A DNA stretch of 64,000 nt from Paenibacillus sp. (GCF_035645195.1 NZ_DASQNA010000027.1:94916-158915); one strand, 5' to 3'; shown: positions 27,307 to 36,048, numbered from the stretch's first letter. Numbers and translations: made by a program. Notes: generated from the letters alone by a model not told the origin.

Positions 27307-28378
27307 CTCACTGTTATGGCTTTTTATTTTATATTGCGGAAGTATTGGATTTGCTTACCTTGTGCCGCATATATTGCATGGAAAATTTTATATTGATAGT
27401 TACTCGATTATTCATAGCCCGTCCGCCATTGGGATCGGGGTAGGGTCTTACCCATCTACAAAATTTCTGTTGTCACCGATTTTAGCATTTTTGGAACTAT
27501 TGGGTGCGGATGTGGAGCAATATTCGCTAAGATATGACTTGGATTTCATGCTGGTCAATACGGTCTTTATTTTCTTGTTCTTAGCTACATTTACGGTTAC
27601 GTTTTTGTCGAAGCCGATGAAGTGGAATGTTATCGGCATTTTCACGTTGTTCATGATGATTGTTATCTATGCCCCGTATTACGGCGTGCCTAACAAAGAA
27701 GTCATTCCGTACTTCATAACGTTTCTGTTTGTGTTGAAGGTTGTCAGAAACGAAACAAGGAATATACCTATTCAAACCGTATTACTAATCTACAGCTTAT
27801 TAATTTGCATTTATTCTGTTTATGGGAGATTTTATTATCTAATTTTCGTGATTTTATTTTTAACGCATTGGTTCTTCAGAAAAAGCTATCCAAAAATATT
27901 ACTGGTATATTTCCTTGGATGCTTAGGAGTTTTGCTTGTATTTGATAAAAGCTTTTTCTCAATCATTTATTATGCAAGACCGTCAACTATAATAGATATT
28001 ACGAACACGTGGATACACTATTACTTTCCTGATGACCAATACATTGGATTTATGCTGAACAGAGGTACGGAGCTATTTAGATTGCTGTTTCCGTTTGAGC
28101 TGCTATTAAGTTCGCCTGAGTACCTCCCATTCGTATTTTTCCAGCTCATGACGACATACTTAGTCTTCCTTTATATCGTGAAACGTAAATATAATATCAC
28201 TTATATTTCCGCGATTGGTGTTCTTGCGTTTACAATAAGCCAAGCTGTTTTCGAACCCGATTTCGGATCTTATTTTAGGCATAAAATATTTATATTTCCA
28301 TTCTTATATATTCTGTTTTATCAATTTGCTAAGGATTATAAGGGGACCGTTTTCGGCAAGAAAATTACTTTCAAATAG
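27269..28378 (+). CDS. Polytopic membrane protein, candidate Wzy polymerase
   Basis: 369 residues with about nine or ten hydrophobic helices (first at 14-34, last at about 333-353) and a large loop near 235-265. No sequence motif identifies it, but Wzy polymerases are poorly conserved and usually lie among the glycosyltransferase and flippase genes, which fits. Its 38-base overlap with the preceding gene suggests coupled translation; GGAGG lies 12 bases upstream of the ATG. If it is the polymerase, the Wzy_C protein at 14191 may be a ligase instead. Confidence 0.55.
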   Translation: MLKNSQLEPKQINSLLWLFILYCGSIGFAYLVPHILHGKFYIDSYSIIHSPSAIGIGVGSYPSTKFLLSPILAFLELLGADVEQYSLRYDLDFMLVNTVFIFLFLATFTVTFLSKPMKWNVIGIFTLFMMIVIYAPYYGVPNKEVIPYFITFLFVLKVVRNETRNIPIQTVLLIYSLLICIYSVYGRFYYLIFVILFLTHWFFRKSYPKILLVYFLGCLGVLLVFDKSFFSIIYYARPSTIIDITNTWIHYYFPDDQYIGFMLNRGTELFRLLFPFELLLSSPEYLPFVFFQLMTTYLVFLYIVKRKYNITYISAIGVLAFTISQAVFEPDFGSYFRHKIFIFPFLYILFYQFAKDYKGTVFGKKITFK

Positions 28379-28398
28379 GGCTAGGAGCTTACGCGACT

Positions 28399-29466
28399 AT
28401 GAGAATACTGCATATCGGCGAATATGCCAAAGGTGGGGTGGCAACGTACTTAAGAGGTGTCATCGACTGTCAACTGCAAAACCATGATGTTCACTTAATG
28501 GTATCAGACAACAGTGAAGAGTTTCCGAACATACCTCCTGAAAAATTACATCGGTACCAATATAGAAGGAGTGTTGGCGATCTCATTCGGGGGGCATTAC
28601 AAATTCACAAGGTAATCCGCAAAATTCGACCCGATGTGATCCATGTTCATAGCAGTTTTGCGGGATTCATGGTTAGGGCAATGTTATTAATTAAAAAAAA
28701 AGGATCGTATAAATTGATATACTGTCCTCATGGATGGTCTTTTTTAATGGAAACAGGATCGGTTCGTAAATGGATCTATTCTTTAATCGAAAGAATCTTA
28801 TCCGTTAAAACAGACATTATTATTAACATATCGAAGTTTGAATTAGATCAAGCTTTAGCCAGAAAATTGCCTAGTTCCAAAAACGTGCTCGTGTATAACG
28901 GAACTAAAGAATGTCCTGTGAAGATGGATAGGAATGGACTGGAACCGGGGAAGGAGATACGGTTATTATTCGTCGGGCGACTAGACCGCCAGAAAGGACT
29001 CGATATACTTCTTGATATTTTCCGTGAGTATCCAATGGGGCACATTAAATTATTTGTTGTAGGGGATAGCGTTCTTAAAGATCAAAAGATAGATTTCCCC
29101 AAAAACGTGGTACACATCGGTTGGGTAGAAAATGATCGAATTGACGAGTATTATATAAGGTGCGACGCCGTCATTATCCCGTCTCGCTGGGAAGGCTTTG
29201 GCCTGGTTGCTATTGAAGCAATGCGGAATAAAAGAGCGGTACTTGCCAGCAATCGAGGCGCGTTGCCGGAACTCGTGGAGCATGGGGTTAATGGCTACAT
29301 TTTTGATATCAACAACAAGTCGGAAGTTGCCGATTTGCTGTCGAATATAAGTAAGGATACTTTAATTCAGATGGGGGATAAGGGTTATAGCTTATTTCAA
29401 AAGAAATTTACATTGGAAAGAATGAATGAGGAAATACTTAGATTATATACGAATGGAGTGCGGTAA
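28399..29466 (+). CDS. Glycosyltransferase family 4 (GT-B fold)
   Basis: 355 residues. N-terminal RILHIGEYAKGGVATYLRGV, then DVIHVHSSFAGFMVRA. The donor half holds LLFVGRLDRQKGLDILLDI, VVGDSVLKDQK, IIPSRWEGFGLVAIEAM (the E-x7-E motif) and VLASNRGALPELVEHGVNG. It resembles the EpsD/EpsF type of exopolysaccharide transferases. The stop TAA directly precedes the rfbH start, so the two genes are almost certainly co-transcribed. Confidence 0.9.
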   Translation: MRILHIGEYAKGGVATYLRGVIDCQLQNHDVHLMVSDNSEEFPNIPPEKLHRYQYRRSVGDLIRGALQIHKVIRKIRPDVIHVHSSFAGFMVRAMLLIKKKGSYKLIYCPHGWSFLMETGSVRKWIYSLIERILSVKTDIIINISKFELDQALARKLPSSKNVLVYNGTKECPVKMDRNGLEPGKEIRLLFVGRLDRQKGLDILLDIFREYPMGHIKLFVVGDSVLKDQKIDFPKNVVHIGWVENDRIDEYYIRCDAVIIPSRWEGFGLVAIEAMRNKRAVLASNRGALPELVEHGVNGYIFDINNKSEVADLLSNISKDTLIQMGDKGYSLFQKKFTLERMNEEILRLYTNGVR

Positions 29467-30978
29467 ATGAAACAGGGAGATCTGTTGAAGATAAAGGGAG
29501 AATTGTTTGTTGTTGTCGAAGTGCTTAAGGCAAGCTTGAAAACAATTCGGGTGACGGAAAATCCAGAAAGTGAATACAGTTTCCACGATGAAATGGAGTG
29601 GACACATGAAGAGCTGAAGCAAATCGGTGGTTTTACACAAGCAGGGCAATTAACGCAACAACATCTTAACAAGGCAAAACGGGAAGAAATTTTCAACAAA
29701 GTGAAGCAATTTTACAACCTATTTCATCAGCGTCCTGATTTTGTCCCCGGAAGTTCTCATATAAACTATGCAGGAAAAGTGTATGACGAGAAAGAAATGG
29801 TCGCGCTCGCCGACGCCTCGTTGGATTTTTGGCTTACATCAGGGAGATTCAGTAAAAAGTTCGAGCAAGAATTTGCAAGGTTTTTAGGAGTTAGATATGC
29901 ATTATTAACGAATTCCGGTTCATCGGCGAACTTGTTGGCAATGTCTGCTTTGACATCGCCAAAACTTGGTGAACGCAGACTGCGCCCGGGGGATGAAGTG
30001 ATTACGGTTGCTGCAGGGTTTCCTACGACTGTTGCACCAATTGTACAAAATAAGCTGATTCCGGTTTTTGTTGATGTAGATTTGGCGACTTACAATATCA
30101 GCGTGAATGAAATTGAGCAGGCAATTTCACCTAAGACCAAAGCAATTATGATTGCTCATACAATGGGCAACCCGTTTAATCTTAAAGCTGTTATGGAAAT
30201 CGCCGAAAAGTACAAACTTTGGGTTGTCGAGGATAACTGTGACGCACTTGGCTCTAAATACGACGGAAAATTAACGGGGACCTTCGGGCATATCGGCACA
30301 TCCAGCTTTTACCCACCACATCATATTACGATGGGAGAAGGTGGGGCTGTATATACTAATGATCCCATTTTGAAAATGGCGATCGAATCATTCAGAGACT
30401 GGGGAAGGGATTGTTGGTGCCCATCTGGATGTGACAATACATGCAACAAACGTTTCGGTTGGCAGTTAGGCCAGTTGCCGCACGGGTACGATCACAAATA
30501 TACTTATTCGCATTTAGGATATAACTTAAAAGTAACGGATATGCAGGCAGCAATAGGATTGGAGCAACTAAAGAAACTGCCGGAATTCGTTGAAAGACGG
30601 ATTCATAATTTCAACCGTTTGAAAGAGAAGCTTAGTGTTTTGGAGGACATTGTTATACTGCCGGAAGCAACGACAAACACTGAGCCAAGCTGGTTTGGGT
30701 TTATTATGACGGTGCGCGACGGGAATATGTATTCTAGAAACAAAATCACTCAAATGCTAGAAGCATCTAATGTGCAAACGAGAATGCTCTTTGCCGGAAA
30801 TTTAATAAAACAGCCTGCATTTGAAGGCGTCGAATATAGACAGGCGTCTCATTTAACGAATACAGACAAAATTATGAACGATACCTTCTTGGTCGGTGTT
30901 TATCCGGGTTTGAACGATGATATGATTGACCACATGGCGGAAAAAATAATTGAATCTGTAAACAAGGCGAAGTTATGA
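29467..30978 (+). CDS. rfbH: CDP-4-keto-6-deoxyglucose 3-dehydrase (E1) with an N-terminal extension
   Basis: 503 residues. PMP- and iron-sulfur-dependent dehydrase that removes the C3 hydroxyl on the way to CDP-3,6-dideoxyhexoses. The aspartate-aminotransferase fold has TNSGSSANLLAMSAL and VEDNCDALGSKYDG, and the usual PLP lysine is replaced by His in FYPPHHITMGEGGA, as in known E1 enzymes. The [2Fe-2S] ligand spacing C-x57-C-x-C-x7-C is exact (Cys258, 316, 318, 326). The E1 core starts near residue 90; the first ~65 residues are an extra small domain not found in the Salmonella protein as I recall it. The partner reductase (DdhD/E3) is not in the window. It overlaps the next gene by four bases. 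Confidence 0.93.
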   Translation: MKQGDLLKIKGELFVVVEVLKASLKTIRVTENPESEYSFHDEMEWTHEELKQIGGFTQAGQLTQQHLNKAKREEIFNKVKQFYNLFHQRPDFVPGSSHINYAGKVYDEKEMVALADASLDFWLTSGRFSKKFEQEFARFLGVRYALLTNSGSSANLLAMSALTSPKLGERRLRPGDEVITVAAGFPTTVAPIVQNKLIPVFVDVDLATYNISVNEIEQAISPKTKAIMIAHTMGNPFNLKAVMEIAEKYKLWVVEDNCDALGSKYDGKLTGTFGHIGTSSFYPPHHITMGEGGAVYTNDPILKMAIESFRDWGRDCWCPSGCDNTCNKRFGWQLGQLPHGYDHKYTYSHLGYNLKVTDMQAAIGLEQLKKLPEFVERRIHNFNRLKEKLSVLEDIVILPEATTNTEPSWFGFIMTVRDGNMYSRNKITQMLEASNVQTRMLFAGNLIKQPAFEGVEYRQASHLTNTDKIMNDTFLVGVYPGLNDDMIDHMAEKIIESVNKAKL

Positions 30979-32354
30979 ATCCGGCAACTCAAAACATGCA
31001 TTTAGTTTTGTTGTCCGGGGGTTCGGGCAAACGGCTTTGGCCCCTCTCAAATGACTCCCGCTCAAAACAGTTTTTGAAAGTGTTGAAAAATCCCGAAAAT
31101 GGGATGGAATCTATGGTACAGAGGGTCTGGAGACAGATTACTCTTGCCGGATTTGCCGACCAAACCACAATAACGACAAGCAAAGCGCAAAGCGAACTAC
31201 TGGAGAACCAACTGGGGAACGTGCAATCTCTTATCATTGAGCCGGAAAGAAGAGATACTTTCCCCGCAATCGCTCTTAGTGCAACCTATTTGTATTCGAA
31301 AAAAAGAGCGAGACCGGATGATGTCGTTATTGTTTTGCCGGTGGATCCTTATGTCGAGTCAGGTTTTTTTGAGAGGATTAAATTGCTTGGAAACGTGCTG
31401 CAAGAAAGCGGATCGAACCTCGCCTTATTAGGAGTACGACCGACATATCCTTCAACTAAATATGGGTACATTGTGCCGCAGGAAGGAACCGTAAATCTAA
31501 ATCATTTCGCGAAAGTAAGTCATTTTAAAGAAAAGCCGACTATAAGTGAAGCGGAAGTTCTGATAGAGCAAAATGCTAAGTGGAATTGCGGAGTATTCGC
31601 ATTCCGTTTAAACTACTTGTTTAAAATATTAACTAACAAAGGTTTACCCGTTGAGTACGATTTTCTATACCGCGAATATCGACGCCTGCCCAAAATCAGC
31701 TTTGATTATGAAGTCGTGGAGAAAGAAAATAGTATTGTAATGGTTAGTTACGATGGGTACTGGAAAGACTTGGGTACTTGGAACACTCTCACGGAAGAGA
31801 TGGACAGCTTGGTGATCGGGAATGCATTTTTAGACAATACCTCCGAGAATACACACGTGATAAATGAATTAGATATCCCGATTACCGTCTTGGGAACCTC
31901 CAATGCAGTTATTGCCGCAAGCCCGGACGGAATCCTTGTCTGCGATAAAAACCATAGTCCTTTTATAAAAGATATCGTTTCAACTTACGACAACCTCCCT
32001 ATGCATATGGAGAGACGGTGGGGATATTACAGGATATTGGATTATACGCAGAAAGAATCAAAAGAGATTTTAACAAGAAGAGTGACATTACACGAGGGAA
32101 AAAATCTAAGCTACCAATTCCATAACCATCGTACCGAAACGTGGACAATTATCTCTGGCAAAGGTGAGGTCGTTATTGACGGTAAAGCGAGAAAGGTTCT
32201 TCCGGGCGACGTCGTCAAAATTCCAAATAAGTGCAAGCATTCGATACGGGCAGAGACAACGCTTGAATTCATAGAAATACAGTACGGGACGATTTCCGAG
32301 GAAGATGTCCACAGACTCACGTATTCTTGGGAAGATGCACTTATTATTAAATAA
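30975..32354 (+). CDS. manC: Bifunctional mannose-1-phosphate guanylyltransferase / mannose-6-phosphate isomerase
   Basis: 459 residues. The N-terminal nucleotidyltransferase domain (1-335) has the signature [16 protein letters not shown], the [14 protein letters not shown] region and FKEKP. The C-terminal type II isomerase cupin (340-459) has [36 protein letters not shown] and [11 protein letters not shown]. Together they convert fructose-6-phosphate (via mannose-6-P) and mannose-1-P to GDP-mannose; the phosphomannomutase is not in the window. ATG 30975 overlaps the rfbH stop. The product would feed a mannose-containing repeat unit. Confidence 0.92.
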   Translation: MNPATQNMHLVLLSGGSGKRLWPLSNDSRSKQFLKVLKNPENGMESMVQRVWRQITLAGFADQTTITTSKAQSELLENQLGNVQSLIIEPERRDTFPAIALSATYLYSKKRARPDDVVIVLPVDPYVESGFFERIKLLGNVLQESGSNLALLGVRPTYPSTKYGYIVPQEGTVNLNHFAKVSHFKEKPTISEAEVLIEQNAKWNCGVFAFRLNYLFKILTNKGLPVEYDFLYREYRRLPKISFDYEVVEKENSIVMVSYDGYWKDLGTWNTLTEEMDSLVIGNAFLDNTSENTHVINELDIPITVLGTSNAVIAASPDGILVCDKNHSPFIKDIVSTYDNLPMHMERRWGYYRILDYTQKESKEILTRRVTLHEGKNLSYQFHNHRTETWTIISGKGEVVIDGKARKVLPGDVVKIPNKCKHSIRAETTLEFIEIQYGTISEEDVHRLTYSWEDALIIK

Positions 32355-32367
32355 GCGGGGGAGTGCT

Positions 32368-33255
32368 TTGAGGGTAACAAAAGCTATTATTCCAGCGGCT
32401 GGGTTGGGCACAAGGTTTTTGCCGGCGACAAAGGCGCAGCCGAAAGAAATGCTTCCGTTGGTAGATAAACCGACTATTCAGTACATTGTTGAAGAGGCAC
32501 TCCGTTCCGGAATTCAGGATATCATAATTGTTACCGGTAGAGGAAAGCGCGCAATTGAAGACCACTTCGATTATTCCGTTGAATTGGAGTTGGCTCTTCT
32601 GAAAAAAGGAAATACAAAAGTCGTTAACGAACTTCGGGCAATCACGGAAATGGTTAATATCCATTACATTCGCCAAAAAGAGCCTAAAGGTTTGGGGCAT
32701 GCGATATGGTGCGCAAGGAAATTTATCGGCAATGAACCATTTGCGGTATTGCTTGGTGACGATATTGTGGTTTCCGATACACCATGTTTAAAACAATTAG
32801 CAGATGTTTACGAAGAATACGAGGGTACCGTGTTAGGCGTGAAAGAGGTTGCGTCATCGGAGGCGTCGAAGTATGGCATCATTGCGCCTGATCAACGTTA
32901 CAGTACTGATCTCTATAAGGTAAACTCTCTGGTAGAGAAACCTAAAAAAGAAGAGGCGCCATCTAATATAGCAATAATGGGACGTTATATCTTAACGCCT
33001 GATATATTCGATATTCTGGAGCGGTTAGAACCCGGAGCTGGCGATGAGATTCAACTTACGGATGCGCTAAACGTATTGGCGAAGACACGGCAGGTGCTGG
33101 CTTACCGGTTCGAAGGTGAACGTTACGATGTAGGTGATAAATTTGGTTTCGTAAAAGCCACGATTGATTTCGCATTAGGACGAGAAGATTTGGGCACAGA
33201 GGTTGTAAATTACTTGCAGGAAGTATTGGAGAAAAAATTGGTTAAGAAAGTATAG
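32368..33255 (+). CDS. galU: UTP-glucose-1-phosphate uridylyltransferase
   Basis: 295 residues. It makes UDP-glucose. Signature [20 protein letters not shown], then [50 protein letters not shown] and [11 protein letters not shown] chose TTG 32368 ([12 protein letters not shown]) because GGGGGAG lies just upstream; the longer in-frame start at 32305 would overlap manC by 50 bases with no ribosome site. It is the last clear gene of the AT-rich operon and, with galE, supplies UDP-glucose and UDP-galactose. Confidence 0.94.
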   Translation: MRVTKAIIPAAGLGTRFLPATKAQPKEMLPLVDKPTIQYIVEEALRSGIQDIIIVTGRGKRAIEDHFDYSVELELALLKKGNTKVVNELRAITEMVNIHYIRQKEPKGLGHAIWCARKFIGNEPFAVLLGDDIVVSDTPCLKQLADVYEEYEGTVLGVKEVASSEASKYGIIAPDQRYSTDLYKVNSLVEKPKKEEAPSNIAIMGRYILTPDIFDILERLEPGAGDEIQLTDALNVLAKTRQVLAYRFEGERYDVGDKFGFVKATIDFALGREDLGTEVVNYLQEVLEKKLVKKV

Positions 33256-33278
33256 TTACTGAGTTTACTACGTAATTT

Positions 33279-33309
33279 CCCCATACTACTCGCATATATT
33301 AGTATGGGG
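33279..33309 (+). promoter_or_regulatory. Hairpin covering the ribosome site of a microprotein gene
   Basis: CCCCATACT (33279-33287) pairs perfectly with AGTATGGGG (33301-33309) across 13 bases. The 3' arm contains the GGGG of the ribosome site GGGGTGAT (33306-33313) for the ATG at 33319, so the hairpin may hide it, or it may end the galU transcript. The loop holds CATATATTA. A related CATACT-N5-GCATAT element with the same 11-base spacing precedes the paralogous gene at 34230. Confidence 0.5.
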
Positions 33310-33318
33310 TGATTACTT

Positions 33319-33441
33319 ATGAAAAATAGTGACATTCCCGATGCCGACCGGAAAGTTTGGCAGGGGATTTTTTTTGGACTGTTGCTGGGCACTTGGATGT
33401 GGGCAGGAATCCTATGGCTGTTATGGTTGTGTTGCTTTTAA
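33319..33441 (+). CDS. 40-residue single-helix membrane microprotein (copy 1)
   Basis: ATG 33319 with GGGGTGAT seven bases upstream; stop TAA 33439. A charged N-terminus (KNSDIPDADRK) precedes one membrane helix (FFGLLLGTWMWAGILWLLWL). It aligns with the microprotein at 34230 over W-x-G-I-F-x-G-x-L-x-G-x3-M-W-A-x-I-L-W-L-x-W, so the two are paralogs, which strongly supports both being real genes. The function is unknown; the size and composition resemble small membrane proteins of spore formers. Confidence 0.7.
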   Translation: MKNSDIPDADRKVWQGIFFGLLLGTWMWAGILWLLWLCCF

Positions 33442-33506
33442 CCAACTTGATGCGTCGAACTCGAATTATACTCGAATCGGCGCCTTTTTATTTTAGTAGT
33501 GTTCCA

Positions 33507-34160
33507 ATGAAATATTTTGCAGTAACGAAGGTGTTGATTATCATATTAGTTAAGTCTAGTTGGCATTATCGTTTCCTCCTTGTTATCCCGCTTCTTTTGA
33601 TTTGTCTATACACATCTTATGCGCCAATACTCAAATCGGCAGGAAACGTTCTAAAGATCAACTGCTCAGATCCCGCTCGCTCCGACGTCATCATCGTCCT
33701 CGGCGGCGAGATGGACGGCGAGCGTACGCGGAAGGGTGCGGAGTTGTACAAGCAGGGGGTCGCGCCGAAGGTGATGCTGTCCGACGGGACGAAGATGTCT
33801 TGGCGGACGACGGCGATCAAGGAGATGTACGATTTGGCGGTGCTGGAGGGCGTGCCGGAGGAGGACATCATCCAGGAGAATCGGTCCCGCAGCACTTATG
33901 AGAATGCGTTGTTTACGAGAGAACTGATGGAACGGCACGGGATGACGTCCGCCATCGTGGTAACGTCCGATTGGCACGCGAAGCGGTCCGAGTTTATCTT
34001 TAATAAGCTGTTCGAAGGGAGCGGCATCCATGTTAATGTTTGCGGAACGCCCGACGACCGCAGCGACTTCAACGAATGGTGGAAAGACGGCGAGAAGCAG
34101 CAGGTCGTACTGACAGAGTGGGCGAAATTGCTAACTTACTGGGCAAGATACTTATTCTGA
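33507..34160 (+). CDS. YdcF/SanA-like DUF218 protein with N-terminal membrane helix
   Basis: 217 residues from ATG 33507; no good ribosome site is visible, so the start is uncertain (the frame is open from 33357). A membrane helix (FLLVIPLLLICLYTSYAPIL) is followed by the DUF218 core: DVIIVLGGEMDGERTRKGAEL, ENRSRSTYENALFTREL and AIVVTSDWHAKRSEFIF. The family includes ElyC/SanA/YdcF proteins linked to envelope precursor metabolism; the reaction is not established. The first ~150 bases are AT-rich like the operon on the left, while from about 33670 the codons become GC-rich like the region on the right, so the island border runs through this gene. Confidence 0.75.
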   Translation: MKYFAVTKVLIIILVKSSWHYRFLLVIPLLLICLYTSYAPILKSAGNVLKINCSDPARSDVIIVLGGEMDGERTRKGAELYKQGVAPKVMLSDGTKMSWRTTAIKEMYDLAVLEGVPEEDIIQENRSRSTYENALFTRELMERHGMTSAIVVTSDWHAKRSEFIFNKLFEGSGIHVNVCGTPDDRSDFNEWWKDGEKQQVVLTEWAKLLTYWARYLF

Positions 34161-34229
34161 TGCAGCAGGTTTATCCGTCTATCCATTTTCCCATACTGAA
34201 AGCATATACTACTTTCGGGAGGGACGGCC

Positions 34230-34358
34230 ATGAAAGACAAGCAACGGTATTTGGACGAGACGGGATTATCGGTGTGGCGCGGCATCTTCTATGGGATCTT
34301 GTTCGGTGTATGCATGTGGGCGGTTATTTTGTGGCTGGTTTGGTCATGGCTGTTCTAA
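34230..34358 (+). CDS. 42-residue single-helix membrane microprotein (copy 2)
   Basis: ATG 34230 with GGGAGGGA five bases upstream; stop TAA 34356. Polar N-terminus (KDKQRYLDETGLS), then a helix (GIFYGILFGVCMWAVILWLV). It is a paralog of the product of 33319-33441, with an upstream element of the same layout. A strong terminator follows 20 bases after the stop, so the gene can be an independent small transcript. The function is unknown. Confidence 0.72.
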   Translation: MKDKQRYLDETGLSVWRGIFYGILFGVCMWAVILWLVWSWLF

Positions 34359-34377
34359 TGAATCGGTAGATGAGACG

Positions 34378-34407
34378 CCGAGCGCAGCAGCTCGGTCTTT
34401 TTTTTTT
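34378..34407 (+). terminator. Rho-independent terminator after microprotein gene 2
   Basis: CCGAGC (34378-34383) pairs with GCTCGG (34390-34395) around GCAGCA, followed by a long T run (from 34396, interrupted by one C). The stretch 34408-34599 shows no further gene and must hold the promoter of the GT2 operon. Confidence 0.9.
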
Positions 34408-34599
34408 GCTCGGATGGGAAAAATGGGCTGTGATTCGGAGCGGTTTTCAAGTATATCTTTAGTAGGGCTAATGGGTGATTGGGCGAAAAGTTAACCGTCG
34501 AAATGAGCCGAAGGGTATGGTACGATGGAGGTGTCCGCGGATCGGCAGGCCTTGCGTTTGGTGCGGTTTTTCCGATGTTGGAGCGAAGGAGTACGCCCT

Positions 34600-35286
34600 T
34601 TGGAAAAAATATTGGTGATTGTTCCCGTCTACAACGAAGAAGCGACGATCGTGAATACTGTGAAGCTCCTCGAGCAGATAGATTTTGTCGATTATATCGT
34701 TGTTAACGACGGATCGACGGATCGTACGCTGGAGAGGTTAAGGGAGTATAATTTTAATTTTATAAATCTTTCTACCAATCTAGGCATCGGGGGCGCGGTG
34801 CAGACCGGGTATCGGTATGCGCTGAAGCATGGGTACGATTATGCGATTCAACTTGATGCGGATGGGCAGCACAATCCGCGCGATCTGCTGGCCTTGTACC
34901 GCGAAATGGTTGAGCGGAAGTGCGATATGGTGATCGGCTCGAGATTCGTGAAGAAGACGGGGTACAGGGGAGAGAAAAGCCGGCGGTTCGGGATTTATTT
35001 CTTTTACCGGCTGATTTTCCTGCTGACGGGGAAGCGGATTACGGATCCGACCTCCGGATACCGGTTGGTGAACCGGAAGGTGATCGAAGAGTTCGCGGCG
35101 TATTACCCCGTGGATTACCCGGAGGTGGAGGTGCTCGTGCTGCTCTTTAAGAAAGGCTTCGACATTCGCGAGATCAGCGTGGAAATGAACGAGCGCCAGG
35201 GAGGCACGTCGTCGATCAATTTGCGCAGGGCCATTTATTACATGATCAAGGTCACCATATTCTCGATTATCCGCAAGGCGTTCTAG
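34600..35286 (+). CDS. Dolichyl-phosphate-mannose-synthase-like glycosyltransferase family 2
   Basis: 228 residues from TTG 34600, chosen because GAAGGAG lies about eight bases upstream; the frame extends back to 34525 without support. The N-terminus MEKILVIVPVYNEEATIVN, then VVNDGSTDRTLERLREYN, LGIGGAVQTGYRYA and QLDADGQHNPRDL are DPM1-type motifs, with DPTSGYRLVNRKVIEEF further on. It would load a sugar onto undecaprenyl phosphate. It forms an operon with DUF2304 and a small transporter (gaps of eight bases and an overlap of 14), a known arrangement for making and flipping lipid-linked single sugars. Confidence 0.9.
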   Translation: MEKILVIVPVYNEEATIVNTVKLLEQIDFVDYIVVNDGSTDRTLERLREYNFNFINLSTNLGIGGAVQTGYRYALKHGYDYAIQLDADGQHNPRDLLALYREMVERKCDMVIGSRFVKKTGYRGEKSRRFGIYFFYRLIFLLTGKRITDPTSGYRLVNRKVIEEFAAYYPVDYPEVEVLVLLFKKGFDIREISVEMNERQGGTSSINLRRAIYYMIKVTIFSIIRKAF

Positions 35287-35294
35287 GAGGGGTT

Positions 35295-35678
35295 ATGAGC
35301 AGCGTCCAAGTGATTTCCTTGGTGGTGAGCTTCGGGTTTACGTTGATCGTTATTTACTTTACCGGGAAGCATAAACTCAAGGATAAGTACGCCTTCTTTT
35401 GGCTTGTGCTGTCATTCATTTCGTTGCTGCTCGTGCCGTTGATTCCGCTGTTGAACCGCTTTGCGGAGACAGTTGGCATCCAGTATATGCCGAGTTTATT
35501 TTTCCTGTTGGCTTTTATTTTGATGTTTTCCATCTCTATATATATCATGACCGTGCTCAGCAACCATCAAGAGTCGATTCGACGATTGATCCAAGACAAC
35601 GCGTTCTTGCTGCGCGAGGTCGAAGAATTGAGAAAGCAGCTCGAGCGAACGAGGGGAAAAAACGATGTCGATCCATAA
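35295..35678 (+). CDS. DUF2304 small membrane protein
   Basis: 127 residues: three hydrophobic helices (about 4-22, 33-53, 66-88) and a basic heptad-like C-terminus (IQDNAFLLREVEELRKQLER). This is the DUF2304 layout, a family that travels with DPM1-like glycosyltransferases. It probably supports that enzyme at the membrane; the biochemical role is unknown. GGAGGGG precedes ATG 35295. It overlaps the next gene by 14 bases. Confidence 0.85.
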   Translation: MSSVQVISLVVSFGFTLIVIYFTGKHKLKDKYAFFWLVLSFISLLLVPLIPLLNRFAETVGIQYMPSLFFLLAFILMFSISIYIMTVLSNHQESIRRLIQDNAFLLREVEELRKQLERTRGKNDVDP

Positions 35679-36024
35679 TTTGCTGCTGGTGTTGGCGAAT
35701 GCGGTGTTGCTGATCGCAGGCCAGTTTTGCTGGAAGCTCGGCGTCGAAAGCCGCAAGATCCATTCTCTGGCGGATTCGCTGCATCTGCTCTTCACGCCGA
35801 TGGTGATGGCGGGCCTGATTTTGTACGGCGTAGCAACGATTCTGTGGCTGTTTATTTTGTCCCGCGTACCCCTCAGCGTTGCGTACCCGATACAAAGCGT
35901 CGCGTACGTCTTCGGCGTCGTCGGGGCGCATTATTTGTTTAAAGAAACGATCACCGTTTGGAAGATCGCTGGCTGTCTGCTGATTGTGGCGGGCGTGTCA
36001 TTGATCGCGATCAAAGGGAGGTAA
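35665..36024 (+). CDS. Small EamA/SMR-type membrane transporter, flippase candidate
   Basis: 119 residues with four membrane helices and the SMR/EamA signatures AGQFCWKLGVE and SRVPLSVAYPIQSVAYVFGVV, ending ITVWKIAGCLLIVAGVSLIAIKG. It is similar in layout to ArnE/ArnF, which flip undecaprenyl-phosphate-linked aminoarabinose. Next to a DPM1-like enzyme it likely moves the lipid-linked sugar across the membrane, after which a surface glycosyltransferase (not seen here) would use it. A drug-export role is less likely in this context. Confidence 0.82.
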   Translation: MSIHNLLLVLANAVLLIAGQFCWKLGVESRKIHSLADSLHLLFTPMVMAGLILYGVATILWLFILSRVPLSVAYPIQSVAYVFGVVGAHYLFKETITVWKIAGCLLIVAGVSLIAIKGR

Positions 36025-36048
36025 GCGTCAGGCCGAGGCGGTCTGGCG

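Noticed and set aside
33293..33301. SigK/SigE promoter for the microprotein gene based on CATATATTA
   Set aside because: The -10-like match is good but no -35 element lies at the right distance, so it is not listed as a promoter feature.
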